Assembly (NCBI RefSeq): GCF_029893355.1 | Contig: NZ_JARZAI010000016.1 | Coordinates: 124,001 to 188,000, forward strand | DNA length: 64,000 nucleotides | Reading direction: 5' to 3' | From: Kitasatospora sp. MAA4 | GTDB taxonomy: Bacteria > Actinomycetota > Actinomycetes > Streptomycetales > Streptomycetaceae | In this document: piece after piece, positions 32,352-40,114 of the stretch | Numbering within the stretch: position 1 is the first letter of the stretch | Layout of the letters: every line of letters begins with the position of its first letter | Notes under the pieces: model-generated | Databases searched by the model: none | The model's input: the letters and a program-made list of their open reading frames with translations, nothing else | Told to the model about the DNA's origin: nothing | Made by a program: the position numbers and the translations under genes

Positions 32352-32383
32352 ATGCCCACCGCTCCCGGGGGAGCGGTGGGCAT
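32352..32383 (-). terminator. terminator after the DUF3107 gene
   Basis: A perfect 15-bp inverted repeat (32352-32366 and 32369-32383), effectively a 14-bp stem with a 4-nt loop, 30 bp downstream of the DUF3107 stop. Confidence 0.85.
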
Positions 32384-32413
32384 TCGGACCGACCGGTCTC
32401 GGACGCCTGAGCG

Positions 32414-32641
32414 TCAGATGGTGCCGAAGCCGACCTTGCGCTGGCTCGGCTCGCCGATCTCCACGTACGCCAGGCGCTCGGCCGGGACGATGACGCGGCG
32501 GCCGTGCTCATCGGTCAGCGAGAAGAGCTTCGAGGTGCCCTCCAGCGCCTTGGCGACCGCGCTCTCGACCTCATCGGCAGTCTGCGGGCTCTCGAGAACG
32601 ATCTCTCGAGGCGCGTTCTGCACGCCGATCTTGACCTCCAC
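32414..32641 (-). CDS. DUF3107 small protein
   Basis: A 75-residue protein of the actinobacterial DUF3107 family (VEVKIGVQNAPREIVLES at the start, YVEIGEPSQRKVGFG at the end). It is often named an ATP-binding protein, with little support. GTG 32641 is the family-consistent start and GGAGGGA lies upstream. The family sits beside a TetR regulator here as in mycobacteria (Rv3208A/Rv3208). The function is unknown. Confidence 0.9.
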   Translation of the reverse strand: MEVKIGVQNAPREIVLESPQTADEVESAVAKALEGTSKLFSLTDEHGRRVIVPAERLAYVEIGEPSQRKVGFGTI

Positions 32642-32763
32642 GGCTTCCGTCCCTCCGGGTTGCAGCTCTCCGTGTGCGGCATCCGGCCCACCTGGGAACA
32701 GGCGTTCGCGGCTACCGCACCGTACGGCTTCACCATAGAGCAACGACCCGTGTGCGCGGCGGA

Positions 32764-33444
32764 TCAGTCGGTAGCCGGGGCCTGGTCCTGGTCGTTCTCC
32801 TGCCCCTGGGCCTGCTCGCCCGGGTGCATCGGGAAGCCCTTGAGGCCGCGCCAGGCCAGGCTGGCGACCAGCCGGACCGCCTCGTCGCGCGGGATGTCGC
32901 TGCCCTGCGACAGCCAGTAGCGGGCGGTGATCTGGGCCAGCCCGCAGACGCCCGCCGCGAGCAGCTTGGCCTCCGCCTCGGGCAGGTCGGTGTCCTCCGC
33001 GATCACCTTGCTGACCAGGGTGGCGCTCAGGTCGGCGGCCCGCTCCACGCGCTCCCGCACCGCGGGCTCGTTGGTCAGGTCGGACTCGAACACCAGCCGG
33101 AACGCGCCGGACTCGCCGGTGACGTACCGGAAGTAGGCCTCCATGGTGGCGGCCACGCGCTGCTTGTTGTCCACGGTCGCGTCCAGCGCGGCCCGGGTGG
33201 CCTCGACCAGTGCGTCGCAGTGCTTGTCCAGCAGTGCGAGGTACAGCTCCAGCTTTCCGGGGAAGTGCTGGTAGAGCACCGGCTTGCTGACCCCGGCCCG
33301 CTCGGCGATGTCGTCCATCGCCGCAGCGTGGTAGCCCTGGGCGACGAATACCTCCTGCGCGGCGCCGAGCAGCTGCTCACGGCGGGCGCTTCGCGGCAGA
33401 CGGGCGCCGCGTGGGCGGTCCTGCGCCTCCTGGATGGCCGTCAC
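32764..33444 (-). CDS. TetR-family transcriptional regulator
   Basis: A 226-residue regulator. The N-terminal helix-turn-helix is clear (RREQLLGAAQEVFVAQGYHA, MDDIAERAGVSKPVLYQHFP) at about residues 18-64; the C-terminal ligand domain is all helical with a hydrophobic core and an acidic Gln-rich end. GTG 33444 follows GAGGAGC. It is the counterpart of mycobacterial Rv3208. It is divergent from an alpha/beta hydrolase gene (33669), a plausible target along with itself. Confidence 0.92.
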   Translation of the reverse strand: MTAIQEAQDRPRGARLPRSARREQLLGAAQEVFVAQGYHAAAMDDIAERAGVSKPVLYQHFPGKLELYLALLDKHCDALVEATRAALDATVDNKQRVAATMEAYFRYVTGESGAFRLVFESDLTNEPAVRERVERAADLSATLVSKVIAEDTDLPEAEAKLLAAGVCGLAQITARYWLSQGSDIPRDEAVRLVASLAWRGLKGFPMHPGEQAQGQENDQDQAPATD

Positions 33445-33668
33445 GGCGCTCCTCACTTCACGGTCGGCTGCACGGGGGCCCCGACCGGGTCCGGTCGGCG
33501 TCCCGCGGGCGGGACCGTGCATGGCTGGCAAGGGGACTGATTCTACTTTCGGGTAACCCCGTCTGCGCCCGGCTGAGCCGAGAAAAACCGCAGCTCTCGG
33601 GTTGTCGGGTGCCCACAATACGGCGCGCGGCCCGTCCGGAGGCCAGAGTCTCATTACCATCTTCTCCC

Positions 33669-34664
33669 ATGAGCACTGAGCAGCAGGAGACGGCCGGGTC
33701 GGGGCAGCGGGCCGAGACGGCCGAGGGGCCCGCTGCGCGGCCGGCCGGACGCTGGGACACCCGCACGGTCCAGGTCCCGGGAGCCGTCCTCGCGGTCACC
33801 GGTCCGACCGCCGACGGGTCCGCCGGGCTGCCCGAGGCGCTCTTCGTGCACGGGCTCGGCGGCTCCTCGGACAACTGGGCCGAGCTGATGGAGGAGCTGG
33901 CCGGCGAGGTCCGCGGGGAGGCCCTCGACCTGCCCGGTTTCGGCTGGTCGGCGCCGCCGGTGGACGGCAACCTCTCGGTGTCCGGGCACGTCAGGGCCGT
34001 GATCGGCTACCTGGAGTCGAGCGGTCGCGGGCCGGTGCACCTGTTCGGCAACTCCCTCGGCGGCGCCGTCGCCGTCCGGCTCGCCGCGCTCCGCCCCGAC
34101 CTGGTGCGCAGCCTCACGCTGATCTCCCCGGCGCTGCCCGAGCTGCCGCCGCAGCGCACCGCGCTGCCCACCGGACTGCTGGCGGTGCCCGGCGCGACCC
34201 GGCTGATCCAGCGCATCCCGTCCGGCGGGCGCAGCGTCGAACAGGCCACCGACGGACTGCTCGACCTGGTCTACGGAAACGCCCGGGCGGTCTCCGCCGC
34301 GCGCCGCGAGCAGGCGGTCGCCGAGTACCGGCGGCGGATGGCGCTGCCGTACGCGCTGCAGGTGCTGGTCGGGTCGGCGCGCGGGATCGTCTCGGCGTAC
34401 ACCGAGCGCGGCGACCAGGCGCTCTGGTGCCAGGCGGCGCGGGTCGAGGTGCCGGTGCTGCTGGTCTACGGGCTGCGCGACAAGCTGGTGTCCTACCGCT
34501 CGGCGGCGCGGGCCTGCGCGGCCTTCCGGGACGCCCGGCTGCTGGTGCTGCCGGAGTCCGGGCACGTGGCGATGATGGAGCACCCGCAGCAGGTCGCGCG
34601 CTCGGTGCGGGAGTTCCTGCGCGAGCTGGAGGGGTCGGCGCGGGAGCCGCTCGCCGAGCAGTGA
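33669..34664 (+). CDS. alpha/beta hydrolase
   Basis: A 331-residue alpha/beta hydrolase with nucleophile elbow GNSLGG (Ser about 125), acid in VYGLRDKLVSY and His in PESGHVAMMEHP. The oxyanion loop is VHGLGGSSDNW. The first 40 residues are low-complexity. ATG 33669 lacks a ribosome-binding site; TACCAT ends 8 nt upstream, suggesting a leaderless mRNA. Divergent from the TetR gene by 224 bp, so it may be controlled by it. Confidence 0.9.
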   Translation: MSTEQQETAGSGQRAETAEGPAARPAGRWDTRTVQVPGAVLAVTGPTADGSAGLPEALFVHGLGGSSDNWAELMEELAGEVRGEALDLPGFGWSAPPVDGNLSVSGHVRAVIGYLESSGRGPVHLFGNSLGGAVAVRLAALRPDLVRSLTLISPALPELPPQRTALPTGLLAVPGATRLIQRIPSGGRSVEQATDGLLDLVYGNARAVSAARREQAVAEYRRRMALPYALQVLVGSARGIVSAYTERGDQALWCQAARVEVPVLLVYGLRDKLVSYRSAARACAAFRDARLLVLPESGHVAMMEHPQQVARSVREFLRELEGSAREPLAEQ

Positions 34665-35102
34665 CGCAACGGCGGGGGATTCCCGAGGTTACGGGGGTTC
34701 ACTCGTTCAGGTGGCAGGCAGGCATGTGAGCGATGGCGGCGCGGATTCGGCCCTACCTTCGTGGTGTCGGACCGAACAGATGTGGGGGCGTGACCGCCGC
34801 GTGCCGGGGCGGGTGCCCAGGGGTGTGTGAGATGTGCGCGTTGGGCGGGGTCGTCCCGTCGAGGCCGGGTGATCACCCGGTGGTGCGGCCGGAGCGTGGA
34901 CCGACAGGTCCGGGGGGTCGGCCGCACGGCGGGGCGCGGGGGCGCCCCGTGAACTCCGTGCGGGCTGCTCGACCGGCCTGACCGTGGCGCGATCCGCGCA
35001 GGTCGCGGTCGGTGCGGCGCCGCTTCTTCAGGTCAGCTCAGCTCTGCTCCGGTCCGGGACTCGTATCGGATTGTTCCGTTCACTCTGCTTCTGGAGGTCG
35101 TC
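34665..35102. other. 438-bp intergenic region with a perfect palindrome
   Basis: Contains the 16-bp palindrome at 34865-34880 and short GC-rich hairpins, ahead of the glycosyltransferase cassette. An open frame of 82 codons at 34733-34981 is Gly/Arg/Pro-rich with no start signal and is not considered a gene. Confidence 0.45.
34865..34880. promoter_or_regulatory. perfect 16-bp palindrome, operator candidate
   Basis: CCGGGTGATCACCCGG reads the same on both strands. It is 223 bp upstream of the glycosyltransferase start. Confidence 0.4.
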
Positions 35103-36776
35103 GTGCGCATCGCTCTGCTCACCGAGGGCACTCAATCGTACGCGCAGCGTGCCGGCGGCTGGCCCGGTCGGCTGGCCGAGGGGCTGCCGGAGCACGAGTT
35201 CCAGCGCTACGCCCTGCTCTCCGGACCGCCGCCGGCGCAGGAGGAGCCGGGGGTGCGCACGCTGGCTCTGCGCGGCCCGCGGCCGGCCGGGCGCGGGCCC
35301 GGCGCGGTGCGCCGGCGGCAGTACGTCACGGCGTACGAGCAGCTGGTCCGCTCGCTGGTCGTGCCGCGCGACCGGGCCTCGTTCACGGTCGGGCTGTACC
35401 GGCTGGCCGAGCTGGCCCGGGAGGACGGCGCGCTGCCGGCCTTCCTGGCCTCCGGGGCCGCCCAGCGGGTGCTGGAGAAGGCCTGGCGCTCGCCCGGCGC
35501 CGACACCGCGGCCGGCCAACCCCTGGTCCGGGACGTCCTGGTGGCCGGCGATCTGCTGGAGCAGTGCCTGCGCCCGCTGTCGGCCGCCTGGTACGCCGCC
35601 GGCCCCGGCGGGCTCGGCGACGTCGACCTGTGCCACGTGCTGGGCGGCGGCCCGGCCGCGCTGCCCGCGCTGCTGGCCAAGCGGCTGTACGGGGTGCCGT
35701 TCGTGCTCACCGAGCGCGGCCTGCACCTGCGCGAGCAGTATCTCGGCTACCGGCAGGCGCCCTACCGCTGGCCGGTGCGTGCCCTGCTCCTCGCGTTCTT
35801 CCGGCTCCTGACGGAGGAGACCTACCGGCAGGCCGCGGTGCTCACCCCGGGCAGCTCCTACGACCAGGAGTGGCAGCGCCGCTGCGGCGCCGCCCCGGAG
35901 CGGATCCGGGTGGTCTACGAGGGCACCGCCGCGGTGGACAGACCGCCGGCCGGGCCGGAGCCGGAGCACCCCACCCTGGTCTGGGCCGGGACGCTGGAGC
36001 CCGGGAGCGACCCGGAGTTGATGCTGCACGCGTTCGCGCGGGTGCGGGCCGAGCTGCCGCAGGCCCGCCTGCGGATGTACGGGGTCGAGGGTCCGCCCGG
36101 CTACCGCGACCACTGCCTGGCGGTCGCCAGGCGGTTGGGGCTGAGCACGGCGGTTCGGCCCGGGCAAGTCCCGCCGGCGGGCGGCGAGGATCCCGCGGTG
36201 CTGTTCGCCGGGCGTCCGGCCTCCCCGGCCGAGGCCTGGGCGAGCGGCACGCTGGTGGTCTTCTCGGCCCGGGCGCACCGCGGGCCCCGGCTGCCGGTCG
36301 ACGCGATGCTCAGCGGCCGCGCGGTGCTGGCCACCGACGTCGGAGTGCTGCGCGAGGTGGTCGGGCCGGCCGGGCTGGTGCTCCCGCCCGGCGACCCGCA
36401 GGGCCTCGCGGTGGCCTGCCTGGCCCTGCTGGGGGACGAGGAGCGGCGCTCACGGCTCGGCCTGGCGGGCCGGCTGCGAGTGCAGGAACGATTCGCGGTG
36501 GAACCTGCGGTGACGGCGTTTCGGGAGATCTACCTGGAGGTGGTCTCGCGCTGGCCGGCCTTCCCGGCCGCCGTCCGGCGAGCGGGCGCCGTGCCGCGGC
36601 CCTTCGCCCGGCCCGCCGAGTTCTGGGTCGCGGGCCGGTCGGTCGCGAAAGCTGCGGCGGCCGCCGAGGGCGCGGAGGGACCGGAGGGCGCGGCGGAGGC
36701 CGCTGCCGAGCCGGGGGCGGACACCGAGTCGGGCGGCGACCGAGCGCCGGCCGAGGCCATGGCGCAGGCCCTCTGA
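35103..36776 (+). CDS. DUF3492/PelF-like GT4 glycosyltransferase
   Basis: A 557-residue protein with the DUF3492 N-terminal domain (IALLTEGTQSYAQRAGGWP, QYVTAYEQLVRSL) followed by a GT4 glycosyltransferase fold (about 240-470): VLTERGLHLREQYLG, YEGTAAVDR, LVWAGTLEPGSDPELMLHAF. PelF relatives use UDP-sugars to build exopolysaccharide. The usual GT4 E-x7-E donor motif is changed near ARPASPAEAWASGTLVVFSA. The last 60 residues are an Ala/Glu-rich tail. GTG 35103 follows GGAGG. Its stop overlaps the next gene (TGATG), so the cassette is co-translated. Confidence 0.88.
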   Translation: MRIALLTEGTQSYAQRAGGWPGRLAEGLPEHEFQRYALLSGPPPAQEEPGVRTLALRGPRPAGRGPGAVRRRQYVTAYEQLVRSLVVPRDRASFTVGLYRLAELAREDGALPAFLASGAAQRVLEKAWRSPGADTAAGQPLVRDVLVAGDLLEQCLRPLSAAWYAAGPGGLGDVDLCHVLGGGPAALPALLAKRLYGVPFVLTERGLHLREQYLGYRQAPYRWPVRALLLAFFRLLTEETYRQAAVLTPGSSYDQEWQRRCGAAPERIRVVYEGTAAVDRPPAGPEPEHPTLVWAGTLEPGSDPELMLHAFARVRAELPQARLRMYGVEGPPGYRDHCLAVARRLGLSTAVRPGQVPPAGGEDPAVLFAGRPASPAEAWASGTLVVFSARAHRGPRLPVDAMLSGRAVLATDVGVLREVVGPAGLVLPPGDPQGLAVACLALLGDEERRSRLGLAGRLRVQERFAVEPAVTAFREIYLEVVSRWPAFPAAVRRAGAVPRPFARPAEFWVAGRSVAKAAAAAEGAEGPEGAAEAAAEPGADTESGGDRAPAEAMAQAL

Positions 36777-37666
36777 TGGCCGGGGATCCGGTGCGCGAGC
36801 TGATGGCCGCTCACCAGGCGGTCTGTGAGCAGGCGTGCCACCCGCTGGAGATCGCGGCGGCACTGGAGGAGGCCGGCATCGGTGCGGCCACCGCCGGCCG
36901 CTACCGGCACGGCGACGTCTTCTCGCTCGCCGAGGAGATGTTCGCCCGGGTGCCCCGCAGGCCGGGCGACGGCCCGCCGGCCACTGACCGCAGGCTCCCG
37001 GTGGGCCCGGCGGCCCCGCCCGCGTCGGCGGCCGCCCGCCTGAAACCCGCGCTGGCGCTGCTCGGGGTGCTGCTCCTGCCGCTGGCCGGCGCCGCACCGG
37101 CCGGGCCCGGCGGCTCCGCCGTCGCCCTGGTGCTGGCGGCGGGCGCCGCGAGCGGAGCGGCGCGCTACCCGGCGCGCTGGGTGCGGCACACCGGGCGGGT
37201 CCAGCTGCGGACCGCCGTGACGATCGCCGAGTTCCGGGCCAGGATGCGGCCGGTCCTGCCGGTCGCGCTCGGCCTCTACCTCGTGCTGCTCGCGGTGACG
37301 AGTTTCGCCGCGCTGGCCGTGCTCACCGCGGTGGCCCCGCGCCCGGGTCCGGCCGTCGCGGGCGGTCTGCTGCACGTCGTCCTCCAGCAGGCCGGGGTCG
37401 CGCAGTGGTGCGCGCAGGCCGCGCTCGGGCTGCTGCTCGGGCCGACCGCGGTGCTGCGCTGCTGCGGCCAGGGCGGCGCGGCGCTGGCCGGGCTGCTGGC
37501 AGCCGACGCGCTGTCGGCGGCTGGGGTGCTGCTGCGCGCGGGCGGTCTGCTGCCCGGCTGGGCGGTGGCGCCCGGCGCGGCGAGCGCGTACGCGGCCGGT
37601 GCCGTGGCCGCCGTGCTGCTGCCGTACGCCTGGATCGTCCTCGGCCGACCCGGCGGCTACCCATGA
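36776..37666 (+). CDS. membrane protein of the glycosyltransferase cassette
   Basis: A 296-residue protein. The N-terminal 60 residues (VRELMAAHQAVCEQACHPLE, AALEEAGIGAATAGRYRHGD) form a soluble helical part; about six membrane helices follow from residue 80 to the end. I know no named family for it. ATG 36776 overlaps the glycosyltransferase stop (TGATG). It may be the transport or scaffold subunit for the polysaccharide made by its neighbours, which is inference from position only. Confidence 0.75.
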   Translation: MAGDPVRELMAAHQAVCEQACHPLEIAAALEEAGIGAATAGRYRHGDVFSLAEEMFARVPRRPGDGPPATDRRLPVGPAAPPASAAARLKPALALLGVLLLPLAGAAPAGPGGSAVALVLAAGAASGAARYPARWVRHTGRVQLRTAVTIAEFRARMRPVLPVALGLYLVLLAVTSFAALAVLTAVAPRPGPAVAGGLLHVVLQQAGVAQWCAQAALGLLLGPTAVLRCCGQGGAALAGLLAADALSAAGVLLRAGGLLPGWAVAPGAASAYAAGAVAAVLLPYAWIVLGRPGGYP

Positions 37667-37745
37667 GGTCCGCCGAGCTGTGCCACTCCCGTGTTCCCTG
37701 TCTCGTTCCGCATCTCGTTCCCCGTCTCGTGGAAGGACACCCCCG

Positions 37746-38699
37746 ATGAGGGTGCTGCTGCTGGGTGCCGACGGCTATATCGGCCGTCGGGTCGCCGACC
37801 GTCTGCTGCTGGACCAGGACCTCCAGGTCACGGTGCTCGGCCGACGCGACTCGGCCGACATCCGGTTCGACCTGTCGGCCGGCAGCCCGGGGGCGCTGGC
37901 CCGCTTCCTGGACGCGGTGGCGCCGCAGGTGGTGATCAACTGCGCCGGTGCGACCTACGGCACCTCCCGGGCGCTGATCCGCGCCAACGCCCTTGCGGTG
38001 GCGACGGTCTGCGAGGCGATCCGGCGCAGCCGGCAGCCGGCCCGGCTGGTGCACGTCGGGTCCGCGGCGGAGTACGGCCCGGTCCAGCCCGGCGCGCCGA
38101 TCTCGGAGACCGTTGAGCCGCGCCCGGTCGGGCCCTACGGCGTCTCCAAGCTGACCGGGACGGAGCTGGTGACCTCCTCCGGGCTGGACGCCGCAGTGCT
38201 GCGGGTCTTCGACGTGGTCGGCCCCGGCGCTCCGGCGGCCTCGCTCTTCGGCCGGCTGGCCGAGGGGCTGCGCCGGGCGCTGGAGCAGCAGGAGAACCAG
38301 GTCCGGATGCCGGACCTCTCGGCGTTCCGCGATTTCGTGGACGTCCGGGACGTCGCGCTGGCGGTCCGGGCGGCGGCGGTCTCGGCGGCCACCGGAGTGA
38401 TCAACATCGGCAGCGGCCACGCCGTCCGCTCCAGGGACGCGGCGTACCTGCTGGTCCGGGCCTCGGGCTTCGAGGGGACGCTGGCCGAGGAGACCAGGAC
38501 GGTGCTGCTGCCGGCCCAGCCGGTCGGCGATCTCGGCGGCTCCGAGCGGGTGCCCGCCGAGCCCCGGCCGCTCGCCGAGCCGGTGCCCTGGCGGCAGGCC
38601 GACGTCCGTACGGCGCGCGAGCGGCTCGGCTGGCGGGCCTGCACGCCACTGGAGGAATCGCTCGGCGACGTCTGGCTGGAGACGGCCTGCCGGGTGTGA
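37746..38699 (+). CDS. NAD-dependent epimerase/dehydratase
   Basis: A 317-residue extended short-chain dehydrogenase. The nucleotide-binding GxxGxxG is LLGADGYIGRRV, the catalytic Tyr-x3-Lys is YGVSKL (Y about 136), and the Ser is in VGSAAEYG. These fit UDP-sugar 4-epimerases and dehydratases, so it may supply the sugar nucleotide for the preceding glycosyltransferase. ATG 37746 has GGAAGGA upstream. A short stem follows the stop, closing the three-gene cassette. Confidence 0.9.
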   Translation: MRVLLLGADGYIGRRVADRLLLDQDLQVTVLGRRDSADIRFDLSAGSPGALARFLDAVAPQVVINCAGATYGTSRALIRANALAVATVCEAIRRSRQPARLVHVGSAAEYGPVQPGAPISETVEPRPVGPYGVSKLTGTELVTSSGLDAAVLRVFDVVGPGAPAASLFGRLAEGLRRALEQQENQVRMPDLSAFRDFVDVRDVALAVRAAAVSAATGVINIGSGHAVRSRDAAYLLVRASGFEGTLAEETRTVLLPAQPVGDLGGSERVPAEPRPLAEPVPWRQADVRTARERLGWRACTPLEESLGDVWLETACRV

Positions 38700-38724
38700 G
38701 CCACCGGGGCGGGCGACCGGTGGC
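38700..38724 (+). terminator. probable terminator of the glycosyltransferase cassette
   Basis: An 8-bp stem (38700-38707 with 38717-38724) directly after the epimerase stop. Confidence 0.5.
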
Positions 38725-38862
38725 GGCTGCGGTCCGTCTCCGCAGGTCCCACGATCCGGCGCGACGCGTCTCGCCTGTCGGACCTGCTGTCTCGGAATAA
38801 CGCGAGCGCGTGACACTGTTGGCGTAGTAGTCACCACCGAACTGACGACCATCGGAGTCCCC

Positions 38863-40041
38863 GTGTCGCTGCCACCCCTGGTCGAGCCGGCTGCCGAGCT
38901 CACCGTCGACGAGGTCCGCCGGTACTCCCGCCACCTGATCATCCCGGATGTCGGGATGGCCGGGCAGAAGCGGCTGAAGAACGCCAAGGTGCTCTGTGTC
39001 GGCGCCGGCGGCCTCGGGTCCCCGGCGCTGATGTACCTGGCTGCGGCCGGCGTGGGCACGCTGGGCATCGTGGAGTTCGACACCGTCGACGAGTCCAACC
39101 TCCAGCGCCAGATCATCCACGGCCAGTCCGACATCGGCCGTTCCAAGGGCGAGTCCGCGCGTGACTCGGTCAAGGAGATCAACCCCTACGTCAACGTGAT
39201 CCTGCATGACGAGCGTCTCGACAACGACAACGTCATGGAGATCTTCGCCGGCTACGACCTGATCGTGGACGGCACCGACAACTTCGCCACCCGGTACCTG
39301 GTGAACGACGCCGCGGTGCTGCTCGGCAAGCCCTACGTGTGGGGCTCGATCTACCGCTTCGACGGCCAGGCCAGCGTCTTCTGGGCCGAGCACGGTCCCT
39401 GCTACCGCTGCCTCTACCCGGAGGCCCCGCCGCCAGGCATGGTCCCCTCCTGCGCCGAGGGCGGCGTGCTCGGGGTGCTCTGCGCCTCGATCGGCTCGAT
39501 CCAGGTCACCGAGGCGATCAAGCTGCTGGCCGGCATCGGCGAGCCGCTGGTCGGCCGTCTGATGATCTACGACGCCCTGGAGATGAACTACCGCCAGGTC
39601 AAGGTCCGCAAGGACCCGGACTGCGCGCTCTGCGGCGAGAACCCGACGGTCACCGGCCTGATCGACTACGAGGCGTTCTGCGGCGCGATCTCGGAGGAGG
39701 CCCAGGAGGCCGCCATGGGGTCGACCATCACGCCCCGGGCGCTCAAGGAGATGCTCGACAACGACGAGAAGATCTTCCTGATCGACGTCCGCGAGCCCGG
39801 CGAGTACGAGATCGTCAACATCCCCGGTGCCACGCTGATCCCCAAGAACGAGTTCCTGATGGGTGACGCGCTGGAGCGGATGCCGCAGGACCGGAAGATC
39901 GTCCTGCACTGCAAGACGGGCGTCCGCTCGGCCGAGGTGCTGGCCGTGCTGAAGGCGGCGGGCTTCTCCGACGCCGTGCACGTGGGCAGCGGTGTGGTCG
40001 GCTGGGTCAACCAGATCGAGCCGCACAAGCCGGTCTACTAA
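38863..40041 (+). CDS. moeZ: adenylyltransferase/sulfurtransferase MoeZ
   Basis: A 392-residue E1-like enzyme fused to a rhodanese domain. The ThiF-type domain (about 15-250) has the ATP loop VGAGGLGSPA, the Arg finger region NLQRQIIHG, and zinc-type Cys pairs (YRCLYPEAPP, CALCGENPT). The rhodanese domain (about 285-390) carries the active Cys in HCKTGVRS. It adenylates and sulfurates small sulfur carriers such as MoaD, CysO or ThiS. GTG 38863 has CGGAG upstream. Mycobacterial MoeZ (Rv3206c) has the same architecture and block position. A strong terminator follows. Confidence 0.95.
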   Translation: MSLPPLVEPAAELTVDEVRRYSRHLIIPDVGMAGQKRLKNAKVLCVGAGGLGSPALMYLAAAGVGTLGIVEFDTVDESNLQRQIIHGQSDIGRSKGESARDSVKEINPYVNVILHDERLDNDNVMEIFAGYDLIVDGTDNFATRYLVNDAAVLLGKPYVWGSIYRFDGQASVFWAEHGPCYRCLYPEAPPPGMVPSCAEGGVLGVLCASIGSIQVTEAIKLLAGIGEPLVGRLMIYDALEMNYRQVKVRKDPDCALCGENPTVTGLIDYEAFCGAISEEAQEAAMGSTITPRALKEMLDNDEKIFLIDVREPGEYEIVNIPGATLIPKNEFLMGDALERMPQDRKIVLHCKTGVRSAEVLAVLKAAGFSDAVHVGSGVVGWVNQIEPHKPVY

Positions 40042-40057
40042 GCGTTTCCGCAGTACG

Positions 40058-40103
40058 ACGGCCGCGGGCCGGGCCCCTTCGCGGGGGCCCGGCCCGCGGC
40101 CGT
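40058..40103. terminator. bidirectional terminator between moeZ and the membrane-kinase-like gene
   Basis: A perfect 20-bp GC-rich stem (40058-40077 with 40084-40103) with a 6-nt loop, between two convergent genes. Confidence 0.92.
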
Positions 40104-40114
40104 TCGGCGTCCGG

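Noticed and set aside
34733..34981. An 82-codon frame upstream of the glycosyltransferase
   Set aside because: Gly/Arg/Pro-rich, no start signal, and it runs through the palindrome at 34865-34880.
37667..37745. Repeated TCTCGTTCC-like motifs between the cassette membrane protein and the epimerase
   Set aside because: Copies are imperfect and short, with no inverted symmetry; probably chance in a short spacer.
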